DNA of 64,000 bases, taken from contig JAKSSA010000006.1 in assembly GCA_024403335.1 (NCBI GenBank), forward strand, positions 1 to 64,000, in the 5' to 3' direction. The notes below the pieces were generated by a model. That model had not been told where the DNA came from. It searched no databases and saw nothing but the letters and a program-made list of their open reading frames with translations. The translations under genes were made by a program, and so were the position numbers. This stretch comes from Lachnospiraceae bacterium. Lineage in GTDB: Bacteria > Bacillota > Clostridia > Lachnospirales > Lachnospiraceae. Positions within the stretch are counted from its first letter, which is position 1. Each line of letters starts with the position of its first letter. Of the stretch, positions 45,592 to 52,491 are shown piece by piece.

Positions 45592-46632
45592 TTATTCCAT
45601 TTTAGTAATGTATTCCATAGCCAATGAATAAAGTTGTCTTATACCCTCAATATGATTTCTTTCATAGCCATGACTGTTTCTGGTTCCCTGACCAATAGCT
45701 GCGTGTCGTATATCATGACCTGCTACTATCGAAGTATCTCCGTCACTTCCGTAATGTGGGGTAAAAATATCATATACTATATCAAGCCCTGCTGCTTTAC
45801 CGGTATTGTAAAGCTCATTGGAAAGATCATAATTATAAGGAAATCTTGTATCCATCGCAAGTACGGTAACTTTCTTCTCGTGAGAAGTCTGACGGGGACC
45901 GCAGCAGGCTATGTCCAATGCCACAACATCCTTTACCCTCTCAGGTAAAACACTGGTGCCATGTCCTATTTCTTCGTAGCAGGAAAAATGTGCAATAACT
46001 TCACGATTGAGTTTTATGTTCTTCTCCTTTATTTCCTTCATCATGCAAAGCATAACTGCTGCACATACCTTATCATCAAGAAAACGGGATTTAATATAAC
46101 CGTTTGATACAACAAGCCTTGGTTCCAAAGCAATAACTGCCCCTACCGTTATTCCAAGTTCTTCAACCGAGGTTGCAGTTTCAACATCCTCATCCAAAAC
46201 CACACAAACATTTTTTGCCCAGTTAGGTTCCTGATTAAAATCACTGTCCTCCGAAACATGAACACTTGAATGAATCTTCTGAATACTTCCTGTATATATT
46301 CTGCCATCCCTTGTATAAATTCTCACATTTTCGCCAATTGCAGAATCTTCATGCAACCCTCCTACCTTAACTACCGTTAAAGTACCATCAGCATTTATCT
46401 TTCTAACCATTAAGCCAATATCATCCAAATGTGCAGTATAAAGAAGCGTGTTTCCTTCTCCACCGATTACGGTCTGTATTCCGCCTTTATGATATTCTTC
46501 CGGAAGCATGCCAAGTTTTTCGATTTCTTTCTTAACATAATCCTGTATAGGCCTATAAAAGCCTGTTGTACTGTCAATTGCCATCAGTTCCCCAAGTTTT
46601 TCATAAAAATAACCTTCATCCAAAGTATACAT
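45592..46632 (-). CDS. M42 family metallo-aminopeptidase
   Basis: 346 residues. Two-metal aminopeptidase fold; metal ligands and catalysis are seen in LLYTAHLDDIGLMV, KSRFLDDKVCAAVML, SCYEEIGHGTS (general base Glu) and HYGSDGDTSIVAGHDIRHAAIG. Family members trim peptides from the N terminus in the cytosol; older annotations call some of them endoglucanases, which is not supported. The second in-frame ATG (46632), behind GGCAGGG, is chosen over 46653. It has its own promoter, whose -35 lies in a repeat array. Confidence 0.92.
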   Translation of the reverse strand: MYTLDEGYFYEKLGELMAIDSTTGFYRPIQDYVKKEIEKLGMLPEEYHKGGIQTVIGGEGNTLLYTAHLDDIGLMVRKINADGTLTVVKVGGLHEDSAIGENVRIYTRDGRIYTGSIQKIHSSVHVSEDSDFNQEPNWAKNVCVVLDEDVETATSVEELGITVGAVIALEPRLVVSNGYIKSRFLDDKVCAAVMLCMMKEIKEKNIKLNREVIAHFSCYEEIGHGTSVLPERVKDVVALDIACCGPRQTSHEKKVTVLAMDTRFPYNYDLSNELYNTGKAAGLDIVYDIFTPHYGSDGDTSIVAGHDIRHAAIGQGTRNSHGYERNHIEGIRQLYSLAMEYITKME

Positions 46633-46673
46633 ATTTTCCCTGCCTTTATTCATATTCCCAAACGGGTCAGTTT

Positions 46674-46702
46674 ATTATAGCATATTTAAAGGTCATTAAC
46701 AA
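46674..46702 (-). promoter_or_regulatory. Sigma-A promoter of the M42 peptidase gene
   Basis: Minus-strand -10 TATAAT (46674-46679), 17-nt spacer, -35 TTGTTA (46697-46702). The -35 is inside the first copy of the 24-bp repeat array. Confidence 0.8.
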
Positions 46703-46810
46703 CTGACATACTATAGTTATTAACAGCCGACATACTATAGTTATTAGCGGCCGTTAGTAACAATTGACATGCTATAGTTATTAACCCGTTATTAACAACT
46801 GATATACTTT
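46695..46810. repeat. 24-bp tandem repeat array in a divergent promoter region
   Basis: Two clean 24-bp units (46695-46718, 46719-46742), a third with a 13-nt insert (46743-46779) and a degenerate fourth (46780-46810). Core: ATTAACARCYGACATACTATAG. It occupies the 325-bp gap between the divergent M42 and YgiQ-family genes; the remainder of that gap holds the two promoters. Confidence 0.88.
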
Positions 46811-46858
46811 AACATAAACAACATTCAAGTAATAATATTACCAATATATAAAGGAAAG

Positions 46859-46916
46859 TTGACTATGAAAGACAAAACACTTAAAAGTTGACTATAAAAG
46901 ACAAAACTCTTAAAAT
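46859..46916 (+). promoter_or_regulatory. Duplicated promoter of the ygiQ gene (29-bp tandem copies)
   Basis: Copy 1: -35 TTGACT (46859-46864), 17-nt spacer, TAAAAG (46882-46887). Copy 2: -35 TTGACT (46888-46893), 17-nt spacer, -10 TAAAAT (46911-46916). The two 29-bp units are nearly identical and touch end to end. Copy 2 has the better -10. Confidence 0.75.
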
Positions 46917-46957
46917 AGGAAGAAAGTTAGAAAACATTCTTTCATGAGAGGAAATTT

Positions 46958-49009
46958 ATGAATCAGTTTTTACCTGTTACAAAAGAAGAAATGCTATCAA
47001 GAGGCTGGAAACAGCCGGATTTTGTCTATGTCATAGGAGATGCATATGTTGACCATTCTTCTTTTGGACCTGCAATCATAAGCAGAGTTTTAGAATCAAG
47101 AGGTTATAAGGTTGCCATTATTTCGCAGCCTGACTGGAAGGATGAAAACAGCATAACCACCTTCGGTGAGCCAAAGTATGCTTTCTTGATCAGTTCAGGA
47201 AACATGGATTCAATGGTAAATCACTACTCTGTCAATAAAAAGAGAAGGCAATATGATTATTATACCCCGGGGGGAGTTATCGGAAAGCGTCCTGATTATG
47301 CCACCTATGTTTATTGTAACCTGATTAAGAAAAAATACAAAAAAGTCCCTGTCATAATCGGGGGGATTGAAGCAAGCCTGAGACGACTTGCCCACTACGA
47401 TTACTGGTCTGACAAAATGAAAAAGTCCATACTTATGGACTCAGGTGCAGACTTATTGCTTTACGGAATGGGTGAACACTCCATCGTTGAAGTAGCCGAT
47501 GCGCTTTCTTCAGGTCTTGATATAAAAGACATAACCTTTATCAGAGGCACCTGCTATAAAACATCAGATGTTTCAAATGTAGTTGACGGCATCATGCTTC
47601 CTGAATATGACGAACTTATTGAAGACAAAATAAATTATGCCAAAAGCTTTGATATTCAATACAGAAATACTGATTTTGCTTCTGCCAAGCCTCTTATTGA
47701 AAAATATGCCGATAAGCGCTACATAGTACAAAATCCGCCCTCGCTTCCACTCACGCAGCAGGAATTTGACGATGTTTATGAGCTTCCTTATATGAATGAT
47801 TATCATCCTTCCTATAAAGCACTCGGCGGTGTTCCGGCTATATCAGAAATCAAATTCTCCCTCACGAGCTGCCGCGGCTGCTTCGGCGGTTGCAGTTTTT
47901 GCGCACTCACTTTCCATCAAGGACGCATAGTCCAGTCAAGAAGTCATGAATCTTTAATAAGAGAAGCTCAAAACATGACAAAGGATCCTGATTTCAAGGG
48001 TTATATACACGATGTTGGCGGCCCTACTGCCAATTTCCGAAAGCCGGCCTGTAAAAAACAAATGGAAAAGGGCGCATGTACCAATAAACAGTGTCTATTC
48101 CCTGAACCCTGCAAAAATCTTGAGGTCGATCACAAAGATTATATTAGTCTGTTAAGAAAATTAAGAGCTATACCCAAAGTCAAAAAAGTGTTTATTCGTT
48201 CAGGTATCAGATTTGATTATGTTCTTGCTGACAAAAACGATGATTTCTTAAGAGAATTATGTCAGTACCATGTTAGCGGTCAGTTAAGAGTCGCCCCTGA
48301 ACACATCACAGACCATGTTTTAGAGCTTATGGGAAAACCCAAAAAAGCCGTTTATGACGAATTCTGCACAAAATTTGAAAAAATAAACAAACAGTTAGGG
48401 CTTGACCAGTATCTTGTTCCTTATCTCATCTCTTCTCATCCCGGTTCGAATTTAAAGGATGCAATTGCTTTAGCAGAAAGTATAAGGGATATGGGTTATA
48501 TGCCTGAACAGGTCCAGGATTTCTATCCTACCCCGTCTACCATTTCAACGGTAATGTATTATGCAGGTGTCGATCCGAGGACCATGAAAAAAGTCGAAAT
48601 CGTATCAAATCCTCACGAGAAAGCGATGCAAAGAGCTCTCATGCAGTACAGAAAGCCTGAAAACTATGATTTAGTTAAAGAAGCTTTATTAAAAGAAGGA
48701 CGAGAAGACTTAATAGGTTTCAACCCTAAACTTCATCTTATTCCTCCAAGAAAGTTATCTTCCGTAAAAATGCAGGAGGGCCACAATAAAAATTCCAAAC
48801 CGGGAAATCCCAAGTCGGACAATACCAAATTAGGAAATTCCAAGTCAGAGAAAAATAAAACCGGCAATACAGTTTCAAAATCCGGCATTAAAAACAACAA
48901 TAAAAGCAGCAAAAACAACAATAATAAAAACAATAATAAAAGTAATGGCAAAACAAGATTAAATTCTTACAATAAACCTGAAAACAACAAAAAATCAAAA
49001 AAGTCATAA
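46958..49009 (+). CDS. ygiQ: YgiQ family radical SAM protein
   Basis: 683 residues. N-terminal cobalamin-binding-like part (FVYVIGDAYVDHSSFGPAIISRVLESRGYKVAIISQPDW), then the radical SAM domain with the iron-sulfur cysteines in SCRGCFGGCSFCALTFHQGR, and IRSGIRFDYVL, RVAPEHITDHVLELMGKP, YLISSHPGS, VQDFYPTPST. The reaction of YgiQ proteins is not established. The last 80 residues form an Asn/Lys/Ser-rich, probably disordered tail (many NNK and KSN repeats) that may bind RNA. AGAGG precedes the ATG. It stands apart from its neighbours in function. Confidence 0.93.
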   Translation: MNQFLPVTKEEMLSRGWKQPDFVYVIGDAYVDHSSFGPAIISRVLESRGYKVAIISQPDWKDENSITTFGEPKYAFLISSGNMDSMVNHYSVNKKRRQYDYYTPGGVIGKRPDYATYVYCNLIKKKYKKVPVIIGGIEASLRRLAHYDYWSDKMKKSILMDSGADLLLYGMGEHSIVEVADALSSGLDIKDITFIRGTCYKTSDVSNVVDGIMLPEYDELIEDKINYAKSFDIQYRNTDFASAKPLIEKYADKRYIVQNPPSLPLTQQEFDDVYELPYMNDYHPSYKALGGVPAISEIKFSLTSCRGCFGGCSFCALTFHQGRIVQSRSHESLIREAQNMTKDPDFKGYIHDVGGPTANFRKPACKKQMEKGACTNKQCLFPEPCKNLEVDHKDYISLLRKLRAIPKVKKVFIRSGIRFDYVLADKNDDFLRELCQYHVSGQLRVAPEHITDHVLELMGKPKKAVYDEFCTKFEKINKQLGLDQYLVPYLISSHPGSNLKDAIALAESIRDMGYMPEQVQDFYPTPSTISTVMYYAGVDPRTMKKVEIVSNPHEKAMQRALMQYRKPENYDLVKEALLKEGREDLIGFNPKLHLIPPRKLSSVKMQEGHNKNSKPGNPKSDNTKLGNSKSEKNKTGNTVSKSGIKNNNKSSKNNNNKNNNKSNGKTRLNSYNKPENNKKSKKS

Positions 49010-49108
49010 CTTTTCGGAACCGTTTTCAGGAAACAATCGTCAAATGATTTGAAGGGATTAACCTTCAGAAACATAAGTAAAATACAGTTCAATAATGGAG
49101 GAAACTAA

Positions 49109-49720
49109 ATGAAGAAATTAATATCAGTTTTACTTTTACTTACTATGGTGATTTCACTTACAGGCTGCGGAAAAAAGGAAGAAACCGCACCTGTTGCAGA
49201 AAATGCTGCTGAAATTCTCAACAAAATCTGGGCTAACCATACCGAAGAGATGTTATTCCCTGTAATGGGTGGTTATGATGAAAACTTCGAAAACATCAAA
49301 AGTAACGAAGCAGGTAAATTCAATTCAGACAGTGCTGAAATAGCAGACTCAATTACAGGTATTCCTGCTGATGATTTTAGCAAAACAGATGACATTGCTC
49401 TTATTATGCATGCCATGAACGCAAACACTTTTACTGCTACTGCTTTCCATGTAACAGACAAAAACCTCGTAAACACTCTTGCTTCAAATTATAAAGAAAA
49501 TATCATGAACAGACAGTGGATGTGTGGTTTTCCCGACAAGCTTGTTGTTTTCACTTTAGAGGATTATGTTTTGGCTTTCTTCGGAAATGAAGAAATCATA
49601 AACAATTTCAAGGCTAAAACAACTGAAACCTATCCTGCTGCAAAGCTTGCCTTTGAAGAAATGCTTTCAGCAGGCGATGACTTTTTTGATGGTTTCTGGG
49701 GAGTTGGTTATCTTAAGTAA
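49109..49720 (+). CDS. Small lipoprotein, DUF4358-like
   Basis: 203 residues. Lipoprotein signal with lipobox LTGC at residues 17-20. The rest is a compact external domain (EILNKIWANHTEEMLFPVMGGY, ALIMHAMNANTFTATAFHV, KPAKLAFEEML-type ending) that resembles DUF4358, a lipoprotein domain often found beside O-acetyltransferase genes in Lachnospiraceae. No catalytic motif. GGAGG precedes the ATG. It is the first of three plus-strand genes for envelope acetylation. Confidence 0.72.
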   Translation: MKKLISVLLLLTMVISLTGCGKKEETAPVAENAAEILNKIWANHTEEMLFPVMGGYDENFENIKSNEAGKFNSDSAEIADSITGIPADDFSKTDDIALIMHAMNANTFTATAFHVTDKNLVNTLASNYKENIMNRQWMCGFPDKLVVFTLEDYVLAFFGNEEIINNFKAKTTETYPAAKLAFEEMLSAGDDFFDGFWGVGYLK

Positions 49721-49766
49721 TTCCTTATACAGTTAAAGGAAGATAAATTAAAGACAGAGGCAGATT

Positions 49767-51164
49767 ATGGTTTTTTCCGGTATTCCGTTTTTATACTATT
49801 ATTTACCAATAGTACTCATTTTGTACTTTGCCGTTCCGCGAAAATTTAAAAATGCCGTACTCGCTGTTGCAAGTTTTGTTTTTTATGCATGGGGCGAGCC
49901 AAAGTTCGTAATCATGATGTTCATTTCCATCCTGCAAGGATATGTATTTGGCATCCTGATAGAAAAATCTGAAGGAAGGAAGAAAAAAGTCTTCCTTATC
50001 TGTTCAATAGTCATAAGTCTTGGCATGCTTGGATATTGCAAGTATACCGATTTCTTTATAGAAAACATTAATGCACTTACCGGTGCTTCAATACCGCTTT
50101 TGCAAATAGTGCTTCCTATAGGAATCAGTTTCTACACTTTCCAGATATTAAGCTATGCTGTTGATATATATCGTAAAGATGCACCTGCGCAGCATAACTT
50201 CATTGATCTTGCCGCTTACATTGCAATGTTTCCGCAATTAATAGCAGGTCCTATCGTAAGATATTCAGATATTGCAAAGCAGTTAAAAGAAAGAACTCAT
50301 ACCTTTGAAAAAATATCTTTAGGCATCAGAAGATTCACTATCGGTCTTGGCAAAAAAATATTAATTGCAAACGCTCTTGGAGAGCTTTGTTCAACCTTCA
50401 AAGGATCTTCGGACTTATCTGTAATATATGTTTGGATGTATGCAATCGCTTATACTTTACACATATATTTTGACTTTTCAGGATACAGTGATATGGCTAT
50501 CGGTCTTGGCAAAATATTCGGCTTTGACTTCCTTGAGAACTTCAATTATCCGTATATTTCAAAAAGTGCAACCGAATTTTGGCGCAGATGGCACATGTCA
50601 TTAGGCTCCTGGTTCAGAGATTATGTCTACATACCTCTTGGCGGTAATCGTGTATCAAAATGGCGTCATATCTTCAACATATTTGTTGTATGGTTATGCA
50701 CCGGTTTCTGGCATGGTGCTGCATGGACTTTCATTGTTTGGGGACTGTTTTTCGGAGTCCTTCTCATCCTTGAAAAGCAATTGTTGTTAAAACCTCTTAA
50801 CAAAAGTAAGATTTTATGCCACATATATGTTTTCTTTGCAGTAATAATAAGCTTTGTTATTTTCGATGCGCAGTCAATGAAAGACGCATTGCATACTATC
50901 GGAAGTATGTTTGGTGCCAATAATCTTCCTTTTGTTTCTAAAGAAGCAATTTACTATTTAAGAAGCTACGCTGTAATGTTTATTGCTGCGATAATCGGCT
51001 CTACACCTTTAGTAAGCAAATTATTTTTGAAAATAAGCAACAACGAAAAGGGCAGAAAAGTACTTAATGTACTTGAACCGGTTTTCATAGTTACAGTAAT
51101 CTTAATTGTCACAGCCTATATAGTAGACGGTTCATTTAATCCGTTCCTCTATTTCAGATTCTAA
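49767..51164 (+). CDS. MBOAT O-acyltransferase, AlgI-like
   Basis: 465 residues with about ten to twelve membrane helices. MVFSGIPFLYYYLPIVLILYF at the start, AMFPQLIAGPIVRYSDI, YFDFSGYSDMAIGLGKIFGF, and the active-site region FWRRWHMSLGSWFRDYVYIPLGG with the conserved His in WLCTGFWHGAAW are MBOAT hallmarks. AlgI-type proteins pass acetyl groups across the membrane to an acetylating partner, here the DHHW protein encoded 11 nt downstream. The acceptor polymer is unknown. Confidence 0.95.
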   Translation: MVFSGIPFLYYYLPIVLILYFAVPRKFKNAVLAVASFVFYAWGEPKFVIMMFISILQGYVFGILIEKSEGRKKKVFLICSIVISLGMLGYCKYTDFFIENINALTGASIPLLQIVLPIGISFYTFQILSYAVDIYRKDAPAQHNFIDLAAYIAMFPQLIAGPIVRYSDIAKQLKERTHTFEKISLGIRRFTIGLGKKILIANALGELCSTFKGSSDLSVIYVWMYAIAYTLHIYFDFSGYSDMAIGLGKIFGFDFLENFNYPYISKSATEFWRRWHMSLGSWFRDYVYIPLGGNRVSKWRHIFNIFVVWLCTGFWHGAAWTFIVWGLFFGVLLILEKQLLLKPLNKSKILCHIYVFFAVIISFVIFDAQSMKDALHTIGSMFGANNLPFVSKEAIYYLRSYAVMFIAAIIGSTPLVSKLFLKISNNEKGRKVLNVLEPVFIVTVILIVTAYIVDGSFNPFLYFRF

Positions 51165-51175
51165 GGAGGTTATAT

Positions 51176-52276
51176 ATGTCAGATAAAATAAAAAACTATG
51201 TAACCGTCATAGCTGCAGGCATTGTAATCTTCGGGTTGTTTTTCTGGTCACTTTTCAAGCCTGCAACACAGATTTCAGAAAGTGAAAGGCGAGGATTAAA
51301 GCAATTTCCGGAAATCAGCGCTGAAACATTAATAAACGGCAAGTTTATGTCCTCTTTCGAAGGTTATGCCACCGACCAATTTCCTTTACGCGACCAATTC
51401 AGATCGTTAAAGGTATTCGTGGCAAAAAGCATATTCCGCCAAAAAGATGTAAACGGCATATACCAAAAAGATGGTATTTTCTCAAAAATCGAGTATCCGT
51501 TAAATGACAGTTCCATAACAAATGCAGCTTCAAAATTAAGTTATCTTGTCACTTTAGGCGAAAATGCAAACGATGTAAAATATTATGTTTCGATTGTTCC
51601 TGATAAAAACTACTTTTTAGCAGACGAATGCAAAGTGCCAAAACTTGATTATGACAAACTTGCTAATGACTTTATAAGTCAGCTTCCCAACGCTTTTTAT
51701 ATTCCGATTTTTGATTTACTTTCTCTTGAGGATTATTACAAAACAGATACTCACTGGCGTCAGGAATGTATCCTTGATGTAGCTGACAGGTTAAGTGAGA
51801 CAATGGGAGCTAGCATTTCTCATGATTTTGAAACAAAGCTGTTTCGCGACAATTTCTACGGAGTATATGCCGGTCAATCGGCAATGAACCCCGATCCTGA
51901 AAAGCTTTATTATTTGACCAATTCTGTTTTAGACAATGCTACTGTTTTCGATTATGAAACACAAAGCAGTATTCCTGTTTATGACAGTAAAAAAGGCAGT
52001 GGCCGCGATGGATACGAATTATTCCTTTCAGGTTCAAAATCACTTCTGAAATACGAAAACAGTGCTTCAGAAAGTGACAGAAATCTCATTATTTTCAGAG
52101 ATTCCTTCGGAAGTTCTCTCGCACCACTTCTCTTTGAGGGCTATAAAACAGTTACTATTGTTGATATTCGTTATATTTCGCGTCTACAAATAAAAAATTT
52201 GATTGATTTGAATAACAGCGATGTGCTTTTCCTTTACAGTACATTAGTTCTCAACAACAGTATAACCTTTAAATAA
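51176..52276 (+). CDS. DHHW-type (AlgJ-like) external O-acetylation protein
   Basis: 366 residues. A single membrane anchor near the N terminus (about 10-30) and an external SGNH-like domain. Seen: ISESERRGLKQFPEI, EGYATDQFPLRDQFRSLK, the catalytic-type YKTDTHW (Asp and His) and FRDSFGSS with the likely nucleophile Ser. Strong AAGGAGG ribosome site. It should accept acetyl groups from the MBOAT partner and place them on an envelope polysaccharide. Last gene before a strong terminator. Confidence 0.92.
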   Translation: MSDKIKNYVTVIAAGIVIFGLFFWSLFKPATQISESERRGLKQFPEISAETLINGKFMSSFEGYATDQFPLRDQFRSLKVFVAKSIFRQKDVNGIYQKDGIFSKIEYPLNDSSITNAASKLSYLVTLGENANDVKYYVSIVPDKNYFLADECKVPKLDYDKLANDFISQLPNAFYIPIFDLLSLEDYYKTDTHWRQECILDVADRLSETMGASISHDFETKLFRDNFYGVYAGQSAMNPDPEKLYYLTNSVLDNATVFDYETQSSIPVYDSKKGSGRDGYELFLSGSKSLLKYENSASESDRNLIIFRDSFGSSLAPLLFEGYKTVTIVDIRYISRLQIKNLIDLNNSDVLFLYSTLVLNNSITFK

Positions 52277-52280
52277 AAAT

Positions 52281-52322
52281 AAGCAGCTTTCTTTCATCAC
52301 GAAGAAAGCTGCTTTCTTTATT
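52281..52322 (+). terminator. Intrinsic terminator of the O-acetylation operon
   Basis: Stem of 13 bp AAGCAGCTTTCTT/AAGAAAGCTGCTT (52281-52314) followed by TCTTTATTC. Confidence 0.9.
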
Positions 52323-52350
52323 CTTTAATTTATCAAATCACATCTTTTAA

Positions 52351-52491
52351 TCAATATTGTTCTGATACTCAAACTGTTCTACAATTTCTTTACCAAATCA
52401 GCATAGTGCTGCTACTTAAAATGTTCTGCAGTTTCATTATCAACTCAGTATAGTTTTGCTACTTAAAATGTTCTACGATCTCATTATCGAA
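52351..52491. repeat. 47-bp tandem repeat, three copies, made from a kinase gene 3' end
   Basis: Units 52351-52397, 52398-52444 and 52445-52491, exact 47-bp period. The right-hand unit overlaps the end of the hybrid kinase gene: its stop codon (52473-52475) and last codons lie in the unit. Shared parts include TACTTAAAATGTTCT and TCATTATC. Confidence 0.9.

Noticed and set aside
45592..46632. Annotation of the M42 protein as an endoglucanase of the glucan locus
   Set aside because: Metal and Glu motifs are those of aminopeptidases; it has its own promoter and terminator and is separate from the glucan operon.
15043..46810. Repeat arrays as possible CRISPR
   Set aside because: Copies touch each other with no spacers of unrelated sequence, units differ from array to array, and no cas genes are present.
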